DNA of 42,104 bases, from NCBI GenBank assembly GCA_947624215.1, contig CANQJJ010000011.1, forward strand, positions 1-42,104, read 5' to 3'. How positions within the stretch are numbered: the first letter of the stretch is position 1; each line of letters starts with the position of its first letter. The stretch comes from an uncultured Clostridia bacterium (GTDB lineage: Bacteria > Bacillota > Clostridia > Christensenellales > Borkfalkiaceae). Position numbers and translations under genes: made by a program. The notes under the pieces are model-generated. The model worked only from the letters and a program-made list of their open reading frames with translations. It had not been told where the DNA came from and ran no database searches. Shown here in pieces: positions 1-8,027 of the stretch.

Positions 1-70
1 GGAGTTGAACCTGCACGGTCATCCCACAAGATCCTTAGTCTTGCGCGTCTGCCAATTCCGCCACGACCGC
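1..70 (-). tRNA. tRNA-Leu (anticodon AAG), 3' part cut by window edge
   Basis: Read on the minus strand, the sequence starts GCGGTCGTGGCGGAATTGGC, typical of the acceptor stem and D arm of a bacterial tRNA-Leu. The anticodon stem is CAAGA/TCTTG around the loop CTAAGGA, which gives anticodon AAG. A long class II variable arm follows, then the T arm begins (GCAGGTTCAA) and runs off the window at base 1, so the 3' T stem, acceptor strand and any CCA are not visible. It decodes CUU and perhaps other CUN leucine codons. An unmodified-looking A at position 34 is uncommon in bacteria, where GAG is usual. A strong promoter lies just upstream at 90-118. Confidence 0.9.
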
Positions 71-89
71 ATCACCTGACAGCTTTGTT

Positions 90-118
90 ATTGTACCGCA
101 TTTCAAGAGAAATGTCAA
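90..118 (-). promoter_or_regulatory. Sigma-A promoter of tRNA-Leu
   Basis: On the minus strand TTGACA (113-118) is followed by a 17-base spacer and TACAAT (90-95). The predicted transcript begins about 12 bases before the tRNA 5' end at 70, as expected for a stable RNA promoter. Confidence 0.75.
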
Positions 119-124
119 CAAGAA

Positions 125-646
125 TCAATAGAAAAAATCATAGAATTTTTTTATTTTCGTAATTTTTTTCAGATAGCGCGCCGTTTCGGGATAGGGGATC
201 TTCTTCAACGTGCGGCCATCCGCGGAATACGCGGCGTCGGCAAGCCATTCCCGCACCGCGCCCTCCCCCGCATTGTATGCCACAATCGCCGTCTCCTCGA
301 CGGGGAACCTTTCAAGGAGGTATTTGAGATACAGAAGGCCCAATTTCAGATTATACGCGCCCTCCGTCAGCCTGCTTTCCTCATATACGATCCCCTCGCG
401 CGCACAGATAAACTGAGCCGTGGCGGGCATGAGCTGCATGAGCCCGACTGCCCCAGCACTGCTCACGGCACGTTCGTCGAACCCGCTCTCCGCCCGCATC
501 ACCGCATAGACGAGGGAAGGATGCAGGCCGCTTGCCCGCACTTCCTCCAAAAATGGCCGCGGGAAACTGCTCCGTACGCCGAAAAATGCAACGATGAGGA
601 GCAGAACGGCAAGTGCCGCGCCGAGAAAAATTCTTCGTATCTTCAT
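125..646 (-). CDS. Membrane-anchored lytic transglycosylase (SLT domain)
   Basis: A 173-residue protein that should cleave the MurNAc-GlcNAc bond of peptidoglycan outside the membrane, forming a 1,6-anhydro end. Residues about 7-24 form one hydrophobic segment (signal anchor). The SLT domain follows with the catalytic Glu in RAESGF (Glu53), GLMQLMPAT (68-76) and AYNAG (123-127), all hallmarks of the Slt70-type goose-lysozyme fold. It is short and has no LysM or other wall-binding domain. It stands alone between the tRNA and the divergent GH51 gene. I see no clear Shine-Dalgarno sequence before the ATG at 646. It could serve general wall turnover or a sporulation step; the sequence does not decide this. 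Confidence 0.85.
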   Translation of the reverse strand: MKIRRIFLGAALAVLLLIVAFFGVRSSFPRPFLEEVRASGLHPSLVYAVMRAESGFDERAVSSAGAVGLMQLMPATAQFICAREGIVYEESRLTEGAYNLKLGLLYLKYLLERFPVEETAIVAYNAGEGAVREWLADAAYSADGRTLKKIPYPETARYLKKITKIKKFYDFFY

Positions 647-734
647 TTATTTTAGAGTATGCGCAATCGTCCCCGTTCTTTCCGCAAAATACTTGTTCAC
701 GTCAAAGTAAAATGGTTTATGTTTCATCAAACCG

Positions 735-763
735 TTGACGAAAGCGGGAGCGATTGTTATAAT
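735..763 (+). promoter_or_regulatory. Sigma-A promoter of the GH51 gene
   Basis: TTGACG (735-740), 17-base spacer, TATAAT (758-763). An in-frame ATG at 764 abuts the -10 box and lies before the expected transcription start near 770, so it cannot be the start on this transcript. This favours the ATG at 809. Confidence 0.75.
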
Positions 764-808
764 ATGGATAACAAAATCAAGCCGCTCAAAGCGGTGGGGG
801 TGGAAGCA

Positions 809-3412
809 ATGCTGAACTACAAACTCGATGCGTCCAAGAGAGGGGTGGATATTTCCGAACATCTCTACGGACTCTTTTTTGAAGATATCAACCAGGCGGC
901 CGACGGCGGGCTCAATGCCGAAATGGTCATCAACAATTCCTTCGAATTCGAGTATTTTTCCTATGACGATTACAACTGCGAGAGCACGGTAGAGGTCCGC
1001 AAGGCCAATGGTTTCTATTGGGATATCTATGGTGCGGGGCCCAAAAAAATCGTCAAGAAGGGGGGATTGCACGAGAACAATCCTTCCTATCTCTCCCTCG
1101 ATGTGGGCGGGATCTATCATCTCGAAAATCCCGGCTACTATACGAACGGCGGATACGACATCTACGGCATGCCCATCGAAAAGGGCAAGCGGTATCTCTT
1201 CTCCATGTGGGTCAGGCGGCTCGGCTACAAGGGCATCGCGAAGGTCTTCATCCGCGGCGCACACGGCAGACACACCGACATCGGCGAGATCAAGATCCCC
1301 GCGGGAACGGACGGGGAATGGATCAAGGTGACAACGAGCGTCGTCGCCGAGAAGGACTTCATGGGGCGCCTCTGCATCAATCTCGAGGGCAACGGCAAGA
1401 TCGGCATCGACTACGTCTCCCTGCTCCCCGAGGATGTTTGGGGAGATCCCGCAAAATACAAGAACGGCAAGCTCTCCAAGCGCATCGTGCAAGTGCTCAA
1501 AGACTGCCATCCTTCCTTCATGCGCTTCCCCGGCGGATGCGTTGTGGAGGGGGACGTCGACTTCGATCATCAATACAAGTGGCGCAATACCGTCGGCCCG
1601 CTCGAACAGCGCAAGCAGATCTGCAACGTCTGGCGCTACATGCAGTCTTACGGCATCGGCTTCTATGAATACTTCGCGCTCTGTGAAGACATCGGCGCCA
1701 CGCCCTTGCCCGTCCTCCACTGCGGCCTGCTCTGCCAGATCCGCATGGGGGAACAGCGCAAAACGGGCTATCAGCGCATCATGCCGGGGACGAGGAGATT
1801 CCAGGAAGAGGTCATCGACAACGTCGCCGACCTCATCTACTTCGCCAAGGGTGACATTTCCTCCACCGATAAGAACGAGGCGTATTGGGCAAAAGTGCGC
1901 TCGGATATGGGGCATCCCGCGCCCTTCGAGCTCAAATACATCGGCATCGGCAATGAAAATTGGGGGTATGAATACTTCGATAACTTTGCCTCCTGTCTGC
2001 TCGGCGTGCGCCAATATATGTACAAGGGCCGCGTGACCGATCTCCTCAAAAAATTCAACATCACCGTTGTGACGACGTGCGGGGTAGACATCCGTCCCTC
2101 CGATTCCAACGAGAGCTGGAAGATCATCAACGAGAAATACCGCGACATGATCGTCGACGAGCACGTCTATAATTCCTACCAATGGTTCATCGACAACACA
2201 AAACGCTACGACTGCTACGACAGAACCGGCGCAAAGGTCTTCATGGGCGAATACGCGATGCACACCATGTCCGACGGACGCGGACGGCTCAACGGGGACA
2301 ACAATCTTCGTTCGGCGCTTGCCGAGGCGGCCTTCCTCACGGGCTGCGAGCGCAATTCCGACGTGGTAAGAATGACGTGCTATGCGCCCTTGTTCGCCTC
2401 CACATATAACTATCGCTGGACCCCCAACATGATCTGGTTCAACGCGCGCGACGTCATGCTCACGCCCAACTACTATGTACAGCAGATGTTTGCCGCCAAC
2501 ACGGGCAAATTCACGCTCACCGATGTCGCTCCCGTCAACGACGACAACGCAGGCGGCCTGCTCATCGGGGGACACCGCACCGCGAGCGCGGTCTCATCCG
2601 TCAAAGTCTTTGACCGCAAGACGGGCAAGTGCCTCTATTCGCACGACTTCAAAAACGGTCTCGGCGGGTGGAAAGTCTATCCCAACTGCCGCGGCGGGCA
2701 CATCGAGGGGAATGCGCTCATCATCGAGGAGAGCGACGCATTCAACGGCTACTACTATGACGCACAGGACTTCTCGGAGTGCAACGTGGAGATCGAATTC
2801 CGCCGTCTTTCGGGCGAACAGAGTTTTATCGCGGGAGTCGGCGTCAAGGATGTGCGCGATGCGGGGACGATGGACTGCGCAGGGTTCTCCATCAGTTGCC
2901 AATACGGCAAAAACCATAAGGGCTACGACGTCTCCTTTGACAAGCGCGTGGATTTCATGCGCACCGTCTGCGAAATGATGGGGAAGGATAAGTTCCTCGG
3001 CTATTCTCCCGAGGGGAACACCATGCGCCTCGAATACACGAAACGCACCTTCACAGCGTCCATCTTTAAGGACGGCGAATGGCACGAAGTGCTCTACAAA
3101 AACATCTGGAAAGTCAACGAGCGCGTCTTCGAGAGCGCAACGGTCGGCGAAGACGGCAAGATCTATCTGAAAGTCGTCAATGTGTCGGGGAAGGATGAGG
3201 AGCTCAATGCGGTGCTCGAAAACTTCCCGCCCATGAAGAAGGCGTCCGTGACGACGCTTTGGCACGAGGATCCAACCGTCATCAACGAGATCGGCATCAA
3301 GGCGGGCAAGGCCACGCACATCGAGCCCGTTTGCACGGAGATCGCAGTCGAGGGGAATGTCCTCAAAGCGACGGTCAAGAACAACAGTGTCAACGTATTC
3401 GTGATCTCCTGA
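809..3412 (+). CDS. GH51 alpha-L-arabinofuranosidase with an extra beta-sandwich-like region
   Basis: An 867-residue predicted intracellular enzyme (no signal peptide) that should release arabinose from arabinan, arabinoxylan or their oligosaccharides. GH51 marks include GLFFEDIN near the N-terminus, FPGGCVVEG (about 240-248), GNENWG with the acid/base Glu383, and the nucleophile Glu481 in GEYA. A carbohydrate-binding-like segment precedes the barrel core (about 90-205). After the barrel, about residues 630-770 (from LYSHDFKNGLGGW on) look like a concanavalin-type or DUF1080-like sandwich placed before the usual C-terminal all-beta domain. The frame is open up to 659, but the promoter at 735-763 and the purine-rich GGGGGTGGAAG before 809 favour the ATG at 809. 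It is monocistronic, with its own terminator. Substrate is inferred only from the family. Confidence 0.88.
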   Translation: MLNYKLDASKRGVDISEHLYGLFFEDINQAADGGLNAEMVINNSFEFEYFSYDDYNCESTVEVRKANGFYWDIYGAGPKKIVKKGGLHENNPSYLSLDVGGIYHLENPGYYTNGGYDIYGMPIEKGKRYLFSMWVRRLGYKGIAKVFIRGAHGRHTDIGEIKIPAGTDGEWIKVTTSVVAEKDFMGRLCINLEGNGKIGIDYVSLLPEDVWGDPAKYKNGKLSKRIVQVLKDCHPSFMRFPGGCVVEGDVDFDHQYKWRNTVGPLEQRKQICNVWRYMQSYGIGFYEYFALCEDIGATPLPVLHCGLLCQIRMGEQRKTGYQRIMPGTRRFQEEVIDNVADLIYFAKGDISSTDKNEAYWAKVRSDMGHPAPFELKYIGIGNENWGYEYFDNFASCLLGVRQYMYKGRVTDLLKKFNITVVTTCGVDIRPSDSNESWKIINEKYRDMIVDEHVYNSYQWFIDNTKRYDCYDRTGAKVFMGEYAMHTMSDGRGRLNGDNNLRSALAEAAFLTGCERNSDVVRMTCYAPLFASTYNYRWTPNMIWFNARDVMLTPNYYVQQMFAANTGKFTLTDVAPVNDDNAGGLLIGGHRTASAVSSVKVFDRKTGKCLYSHDFKNGLGGWKVYPNCRGGHIEGNALIIEESDAFNGYYYDAQDFSECNVEIEFRRLSGEQSFIAGVGVKDVRDAGTMDCAGFSISCQYGKNHKGYDVSFDKRVDFMRTVCEMMGKDKFLGYSPEGNTMRLEYTKRTFTASIFKDGEWHEVLYKNIWKVNERVFESATVGEDGKIYLKVVNVSGKDEELNAVLENFPPMKKASVTTLWHEDPTVINEIGIKAGKATHIEPVCTEIAVEGNVLKATVKNNSVNVFVIS

Positions 3413-3463
3413 GCGCGCTTAGAGCTCCGCAGAACATGCGGGAACAATTGAAAAATTTCATGC

Positions 3464-3489
3464 AAACAGCGGGCGTGCCCGCTGTTTTT
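3464..3489 (+). terminator. Intrinsic terminator after GH51
   Basis: An 11-bp stem AAACAGCGGGC/GCCCGCTGTTT with a 2-base apparent loop (effectively a 4-base loop) is followed by a T run. It lies about 50 bases after the GH51 stop and before the spoIIIA operon. Confidence 0.85.
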
Positions 3490-3536
3490 CTGTGCTGTTT
3501 TTCTATGGGCGATATGCTTGTGCGACGGACAGGCTT

Positions 3537-3566
3537 GTCATTTTTACAGGGAGCAGCGCATAGGAT
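3537..3566 (+). promoter_or_regulatory. Candidate sigma-E promoter of spoIIIA operon
   Basis: GTCATTTT (3537-3544), 14-base spacer, CATAGGAT (3559-3566). These resemble the mother-cell sigma-E boxes (about GTCATATT and CATACAAT). spoIIIA is a known sigma-E operon in Bacillus. The -10 box ends only five bases before the GTG start, so this is tentative. Confidence 0.4.
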
Positions 3567-3571
3567 AGGGT

Positions 3572-4414
3572 GTGCTCGAATTCCTTCCGCCACGCATTTC
3601 GTCGTGCGTGCAGTGCCTCAATCTCAACAAGCTCTATGAATTGCGCGTGCGCGCGGACAAGCCGCTCCATGTCAACTACGGCGGAGAATTCCATTTTTTG
3701 GGCACATCGGGGCTCTGCTCGGCGGCACATGCACTCCGCCCGACGCTCCATGAAATCGAGGAGATCCTGCTCGCCGCCTGTGAGCACTCCGTCTATGCCG
3801 TGGAAAACCAATTGAAGGAGGGATTTCTCACGGCCGCACACGGAGAACGGCTCGGGGTCGCCGGCACCTTTGTCTATGAACGTGGGAGCGTACAGGCAGT
3901 CCGCGATATCACGTCGCTCTGCATCCGCATCCCGCACGACGTCATCGGCTGTGCGGCGGAAATTTACAGGCGCTGCCTCGAAAGCGGGCTCTGTTCGCTC
4001 ATCCTCCTCGGCCCGCCCGGGGACGGGAAGACGACCCTTCTGAGAGACCTCACGAGAACGGTGTGCGAAAAACGCTCCTCCAACATCCTCGTCAGCGACG
4101 AGAGGGGAGAGCTGTCGGCGGGCCAACTCGGGGAGACGGCCGACGTCATCCGCTTCGCAGACAAATCCACGGCATTTACCTCGGCCATCCGCGCCCTCAG
4201 GCCGGACGTCATCGTGACGGACGAGCTTGTCGGAGACGATTATGCCGCCGTGCGCCGCGCCGTCGCGAGCGGGATCTTTGTCTTTGCATCGGCACATCTC
4301 ACGCGCTTCGAGGACGTTCCCGACAAGATCTTCGACCGCTATATTCTGCTCGACGGGCTCGGCGGCGTCCGCGAGATCCTCGGAGGGAAGGAGGAACCAT
4401 GTGGCTTAGGCTGA
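3572..4414 (+). CDS. spoIIIAA: Stage III sporulation protein AA, secretion-type ATPase
   Basis: A 280-residue mother-cell ATPase thought to power the SpoIIIA-SpoIIQ channel across the engulfed forespore membranes, related to type II/IV secretion ATPases. The N-terminal half has the family pattern (LPPRIS, then ELRVRADKPL). Walker A is GPPGDGKTT (147-155), Walker B is PDVIVTDEL (211-219). The start is the GTG at 3572, since LPPRIS right after it is conserved. AGGATAGGG lies just upstream, though a candidate sigma-E -10 box overlaps it. The 3' end overlaps spoIIIAB by 16 bases, indicating translational coupling. Confidence 0.95.
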   Translation: MLEFLPPRISSCVQCLNLNKLYELRVRADKPLHVNYGGEFHFLGTSGLCSAAHALRPTLHEIEEILLAACEHSVYAVENQLKEGFLTAAHGERLGVAGTFVYERGSVQAVRDITSLCIRIPHDVIGCAAEIYRRCLESGLCSLILLGPPGDGKTTLLRDLTRTVCEKRSSNILVSDERGELSAGQLGETADVIRFADKSTAFTSAIRALRPDVIVTDELVGDDYAAVRRAVASGIFVFASAHLTRFEDVPDKIFDRYILLDGLGGVREILGGKEEPCGLG

Positions 4415-4866
4415 TCCTGTGTGCGCTCATCGTGGCCTTTTGCACGGCCATCGGCTATCTTGCCGCCGAAAAGTACCGCGCGCGGAGAAGTTATTTCTCC
4501 CAGCTTTCAGATTTTGTCGAGCGGTATATCGCCGAACTCGGCTATGCGAAAAAGCCGCTCCCCGCCTTTCTCGGGAGCTGTCATTTCAACGGCGACTTCG
4601 GGAAAACAATGGAGCGGGTCGCCCGCCACGAGGAGATCGTCTGCCGCGAAAGCTATTTGACGGAAGCGGAGAGAGCAGATTGCGAGGGACTGTATTCCAT
4701 GCTCGGCAAGGGGGATTCTATCTCCCAACGGGAGTATTTTCAATCGAAAAAACAGCCGATCGCGGAGAAAAAAGCGGCGGCTGAGCGGGAAGCCAAGTCG
4801 CATAGCGACCTCTATCTCAAATTGGGCCTGCTCGCGGGGCTTGCCTTTGTCATCCTCATCCTATGA
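4399..4866 (+). CDS. spoIIIAB: Stage III sporulation protein AB
   Basis: A 155-residue protein with an N-terminal membrane segment (about 2-18), a soluble charged helical middle part (FSQLSDFVERYIAELGY and later KKAAAEREAKSHSD) and a C-terminal hydrophobic segment (LYLKLGLLAGLAFVILIL). This topology recalls the GspF-like layout of the family. It is a structural part of the SpoIIIA channel. The frame is open further upstream, but the ATG at 4399, preceded by GGAGGAACC, is the right start: the Shine-Dalgarno site is good and the protein length fits. Its stop overlaps the spoIIIAC start (ATGA). Confidence 0.92.
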   Translation: MWLRLILCALIVAFCTAIGYLAAEKYRARRSYFSQLSDFVERYIAELGYAKKPLPAFLGSCHFNGDFGKTMERVARHEEIVCRESYLTEAERADCEGLYSMLGKGDSISQREYFQSKKQPIAEKKAAAEREAKSHSDLYLKLGLLAGLAFVILIL

Positions 4867-5063
4867 TAGATATCTCCATCATCTTCAAACTTGCCGCCAT
4901 CGGCATCATCATCACCATCGTCTGCCAGGTCCTCAAAAAATCCGACCGCGACGATGTGGCGACTGTCGTCTCCATCGTGGGGCTCGTCATCGCGCTCACG
5001 GTCGCCGCAACCATGATCGGGGACCTCTTCTCCCTGATACAGGATCTCTTCGGGGGATACTGA
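4863..5063 (+). CDS. spoIIIAC: Stage III sporulation protein AC
   Basis: A 66-residue protein with two membrane helices, about 5-23 (IIFKLAAIGIIITIVCQVL) and 33-60, joined by the charged loop KKSDRDD, which matches the family exactly in length and layout. It is a membrane component of the forespore feeding channel. Its ATG overlaps the spoIIIAB stop and its own TGA overlaps the spoIIIAD start (TGATG), so the three genes are translated in a coupled way. Confidence 0.94.
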   Translation: MIDISIIFKLAAIGIIITIVCQVLKKSDRDDVATVVSIVGLVIALTVAATMIGDLFSLIQDLFGGY

Positions 5064-5455
5064 TGATCTTTCAGCTCGTCGGCATTGCTTTTGTGACGGC
5101 GGTGGCCGCCATCCTGCTCAAAGAGACCAAACCCGAGCTCGCATTCGCCGTCACGGTCGCCGGCAGTATCATTCTGCTGCTCGTCGCATTCGAGACATTC
5201 CGCGGAAGCATCCAGATCTTTCAGGACATCGCGGATACGACGGGGATCGACCCATCCCTCATCAAGATCCTCCTCAAAATGATCGGCATCGGATATATCG
5301 TGGAGTTCAGCGCGGGCGTACTTTCCGACTTCGGCCAAAATTCTCTCGCGGACAAGCTCATCTTTGCGGGGAAGATCGTGATCCTCGTTCTCGCCGTTCC
5401 GATCATCGAGAGCGTTCTCACGCTCATCCTGCATCTATTGGAGCTCATGGGATGA
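5063..5455 (+). CDS. spoIIIAD: Stage III sporulation protein AD
   Basis: A 130-residue membrane protein with about four hydrophobic segments: MIFQLVGIAFVTAVAAILL at the start, AVTVAGSIILLLVAF, the middle region around IGYIVEFSAG, and LIFAGKIVILVLAVPIIESVLTLILHLLEL at the end. The motif KMIGIGYIVEFSAGVLSDFG is diagnostic for SpoIIIAD. The ATG at 5063 overlaps the spoIIIAC stop. The frame extends upstream but that part lies entirely over spoIIIAC in another frame. It acts with SpoIIIAC and AE in the channel's membrane base. Confidence 0.94.
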   Translation: MIFQLVGIAFVTAVAAILLKETKPELAFAVTVAGSIILLLVAFETFRGSIQIFQDIADTTGIDPSLIKILLKMIGIGYIVEFSAGVLSDFGQNSLADKLIFAGKIVILVLAVPIIESVLTLILHLLELMG

Positions 5456-6630
5456 AAAAATTTATCATGTTGGCCTTGTTTCTCTGCTGCATCCTGTGCG
5501 CATGGGGGAGTATGGGAAGGACAGTGAACGTCTCGGCGGCCACACAGGAGGAGGCAATGGGAGAGCTTGAGGATACCATTGACGATCTTCTCACCTCCCT
5601 CGATACGGAAGAATTGCAAAACTTTCTCGATACGCTCTCGGATTTCGGAGGGGTGTCCGTCAAGAACAAATTGCGCGACCTCATCACGGGGGACCTCTCC
5701 CTCGATTACGGGGATCTCTTCCATGCCGTCCTATCGCTCGTATGGGAAGAGGGGCAGAAGATGCTCCCCGCCTTTACCGTGATCTTGGCCGTAGCACTGC
5801 TCTGTGGAGTGTTGAATAGCGTCAAAAACAGCTTTTTGCACAGTACTACGTCAGACATAATACATTTTGTTTCCTACATTTCCGTGGGTGCCGTCGTGCT
5901 TGCGAGCCTTATCGGCGTCCTGCAAGCGGGATATGACGCCATATCCTCCATGCAGAGACAGATGGAGCTCGTCTACCCGATCCTGCTCACGCTGATGGCG
6001 GCGAGCGGGGGAGCCGTCTCTGCCGGCATCTTCAGGCCCGCGGTCGCCTTCTTCGGCGGGGCGCTCGCGTCGCTCTTCTCCTCCGTCATTCTACCCTCCG
6101 CGATCATCGTCATCGTGCTCACCTTTGTCTCGCATCTGACGGAAAATCTCCGCGTCGAAAAGCTCGGGGAACTGTTCAAGGGGATCTCCAAATGGCTGCT
6201 CGGGCTGACGCTCGGCATCTTCGGGTTGTTCATTTCCGTGCAGGGCATCGCCGCGGCCCAGTATGACGGGATGTCCCTGCGCGCGGTGAAATATCTGATC
6301 GCGGGTTCCGTGCCCTTCGTGGGGGGATTTCTCTCGGGCGGCGTCGAGCTCGTCGTAGCCGGGAGCGTGCTCATCAAGAACGCCGTGGGGACGTTTGCCA
6401 TCATTCTGCTTGCCGGCACCGTCCTGCGCCCGCTCATCCTGTTCCTCGTCTTCCGCCTTCTCCTGCGCGTCAGTGCGGCCGCGACCGAGCCCGTCGGGGG
6501 GAGCATCTCCTCCTTCCTCTCCTGCCTTGCGCGGGACAGCGGATATTTTCTCGCCGCGCTGCTTTCCATGGCATTCCTCTATTTTCTCACAATTCTTCTG
6601 CTCATTTGTTCCACGGGGGCGATCTTCTGA
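5452..6630 (+). CDS. spoIIIAE: Stage III sporulation protein AE, with repeat-encoded peptide
   Basis: A 392-residue polytopic protein with a signal-like N-terminus (MKKFIMLALFLCCILC), an extracytoplasmic acidic stretch (about 30-100), then about seven or eight hydrophobic segments. The family core IAAAQYDGMSLRAVKYLIAGSVPFVG is present. It starts inside the spoIIIAD stop region (ATGA overlap) and ends in TGATG with spoIIIAF. Residues about 129-139 (LHSTTSDIIHF) are encoded by a copy of a dispersed palindromic element (5843-5863). The same peptide occurs in Dxs, so this piece is probably an acquired insertion or replacement in a loop or helix end. Confidence 0.94.
   Translation: MKKFIMLALFLCCILCAWGSMGRTVNVSAATQEEAMGELEDTIDDLLTSLDTEELQNFLDTLSDFGGVSVKNKLRDLITGDLSLDYGDLFHAVLSLVWEEGQKMLPAFTVILAVALLCGVLNSVKNSFLHSTTSDIIHFVSYISVGAVVLASLIGVLQAGYDAISSMQRQMELVYPILLTLMAASGGAVSAGIFRPAVAFFGGALASLFSSVILPSAIIVIVLTFVSHLTENLRVEKLGELFKGISKWLLGLTLGIFGLFISVQGIAAAQYDGMSLRAVKYLIAGSVPFVGGFLSGGVELVVAGSVLIKNAVGTFAIILLAGTVLRPLILFLVFRLLLRVSAAATEPVGGSISSFLSCLARDSGYFLAALLSMAFLYFLTILLLICSTGAIF
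5843..5863 (+). repeat. Dispersed palindromic element, family A, copy 1 (in spoIIIAE)
   Basis: GTACTACGTC, A, GACATAATAC, preceded by TTTTTGCACA. It is an imperfect 10+1+10 palindrome read in frame as S-T-T-S-D-I-I. It matches copy 2 in dxs at 17 contiguous core positions on the left and centre, and most of the right arm. Confidence 0.85.
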
Positions 6631-7085
6631 TGAAGGCATACATTCTGAGCATCGCGGGCATCATCCTCATTGCCTCCGTCGTCACGGTCATCGCTCCCGG
6701 CGGCAAGATGGGGCAGTTCATCAAGGGTACGACGCGCCTGTTTCTCCTCATCGTCATGATCTCGCCTGTGTTGGGATTGACGAAAAAAGATCTTTCCGAC
6801 GTTCCCTCGGCGCAATATGAGGAGGACGCGGGGTATTATCTCGCCTGCGCGGAACTGCTTGAACGGCGGGACGAGGAGGCGATCTGCGCTCGTATTTCAG
6901 AGAACTACGGGCTTTCGGCACAAGTCGAGGTAAAGCGGAAACAAACGGCAAACTTCGACCCCGAAAAAATCTCCGTGACCCTCGCATTTCAAGGCATAAT
7001 CGGCGAAGATGAGCGTATAAATATCATGACCAACATCCGAGAGGAGCTCTCCGGCGCCTACGGGTGCGACGTGGAGGTCTCGTGA
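6630..7085 (+). CDS. spoIIIAF: Stage III sporulation protein AF
   Basis: A 151-residue protein with two N-terminal membrane segments (about 2-18 and 32-48, the latter LFLLIVMISPVLGL) followed by a soluble domain with the beta-alpha pattern of SpoIIIAF (YGLSAQVEVKRKQTANFDPEKISVTLAF). SpoIIIAF is thought to form rings within the intermembrane part of the channel. The ATG at 6630 overlaps the spoIIIAE stop; an in-frame ATG at 6606 lies within spoIIIAE and is not favoured. The 3' end overlaps the proposed spoIIIAG start. Confidence 0.9.
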   Translation: MKAYILSIAGIILIASVVTVIAPGGKMGQFIKGTTRLFLLIVMISPVLGLTKKDLSDVPSAQYEEDAGYYLACAELLERRDEEAICARISENYGLSAQVEVKRKQTANFDPEKISVTLAFQGIIGEDERINIMTNIREELSGAYGCDVEVS

Positions 7086-7438
7086 GATCCGAATCGCTCA
7101 AACGGTTTTTTGAAAATAAGACCGTGCGCATCATCGCCGTACTGCTCCTTGCGCTCGTCTTGCTCATCGTCGTGTTCCGCGTATTTGCCGTTTCGGACGA
7201 CAGCGGGGGATATGCCCCCACGGAGCGGGAATCACGGCTCATCCGCCTCATCGAGACGCTCGACGAAGTCACCGAGGCAACGGTCATGGTCACGGAAGAG
7301 GAGGGCATGCCTGTAGGCGCAGTCGTAATCTTCCGCGGTGAAGATGGGATCCTCACGCGGATGCACATCCTCGAGATCGCCGCAGGGGCGCTGAATATCC
7401 CCAAACAGGCCGTGCTCGTGTATCCCGCGGAGAGCTGA
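7082..7438 (+). CDS. spoIIIAG: Stage III sporulation protein AG, short form
   Basis: A 118-residue protein with one membrane helix (about 15-35, VRIIAVLLLALVLLIVVF) and a small ring-forming domain (RLIRLIETLDEVTEATVMVTEE, then LEIAAGALNIPKQAVLVYP). SpoIIIAG forms a large ring in the space between mother cell and forespore. Family members are usually 180-230 residues; the linker and beta-triangle region normally inserted in the middle is missing or very short here. I chose the GTG at 7082, which overlaps the spoIIIAF stop (GTGA) and has GGAGG four bases upstream. A GTG at 7064 is the alternative. Confidence 0.82.
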   Translation: MRSESLKRFFENKTVRIIAVLLLALVLLIVVFRVFAVSDDSGGYAPTERESRLIRLIETLDEVTEATVMVTEEEGMPVGAVVIFRGEDGILTRMHILEIAAGALNIPKQAVLVYPAES

Positions 7439-7469
7439 AAAAAGAAATTTTTATTTGAAGGAGATAGCT

Positions 7470-7955
7470 ATGTCAAACACCAAGAAAATCGCACTTATGT
7501 CCACACTCGTTCTACTGCTCGCCGTCACTGCGATCTTCAACTTCGTGCTCGCAGGCACGAGAGGGTCCACGGTCGACGGCAGCGCCAGCGTCGAAGTCAA
7601 CTACTTCACGACGTACCGCGACACCAGAAGTTCCACACGGAGCGAGGAGTTCGTCCAGCTCGACAGCGTCATTGCGGCCTACGCCAAGGATTCCGCCGAG
7701 TACGCCGAAGCCGTCGCCCAAAAGCAGGCGCTCGTGGACATCATGGAGGATGAACTCGTGCTCGAATCCGTCATCAAGGCGCTTGGGTTCTCTGACGCCG
7801 CCGTCTCCATCGGGGACCACGAAAACATCAACATCTTCATCAATTCCTCCGAATTGACCGCCGAAACCGTCACCAAAATCTTCTATGCCATCGAAGTGGA
7901 GCACAATATCCGCAACGGAAATATCATAATTATGCCCGTTTATGCGGAAAGTTGA
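7470..7955 (+). CDS. spoIIIAH: Stage III sporulation protein AH
   Basis: A 161-residue single-pass protein: membrane helix about 7-28 (IALMSTLVLLLAVTAIFNFVLA), a helical linker rich in Ala and Glu (YFTTYRDTRSSTRSEEF onward), and a C-terminal YscJ/FliF-like domain (VIKALGFSDAAVSIGDHENINIFI). In Bacillus this domain binds SpoIIQ from the forespore. I see no spoIIQ in the window. The start is the ATG at 7470 with AAGGAG six bases upstream; a TTG at 7455 precedes the Shine-Dalgarno site and is rejected. It closes the operon. Confidence 0.92.
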   Translation: MSNTKKIALMSTLVLLLAVTAIFNFVLAGTRGSTVDGSASVEVNYFTTYRDTRSSTRSEEFVQLDSVIAAYAKDSAEYAEAVAQKQALVDIMEDELVLESVIKALGFSDAAVSIGDHENINIFINSSELTAETVTKIFYAIEVEHNIRNGNIIIMPVYAES

Positions 7956-7985
7956 GAAAAAACAGTAGTAAAATCTGAAAATATG

Positions 7986-7994
7986 TGCTATAAT
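7986..7994 (+). promoter_or_regulatory. Extended -10 promoter of asp23-like gene
   Basis: TGC followed by TATAAT (7989-7994) forms an extended -10 element. No good -35 box sits 17 bases upstream (TAGTAA at 7966-7971). The expected start of transcription is near 8001, giving a leader of about 27 bases with GGAG before the ATG at 8028. Confidence 0.6.
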
Positions 7995-8027
7995 GATTCC
8001 ATACTACCATCGTATCGGAGTAAAATT

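Noticed and set aside
764-766. ATG as start of the GH51 protein
   Set aside because: It directly follows the TATAAT box and would lie upstream of the transcription start.
647-2575. Long open frame of 642 codons on the minus strand
   Set aside because: It is fully antisense to the GH51 gene, whose motifs are clear. GC-rich codon use leaves the antisense frame open.
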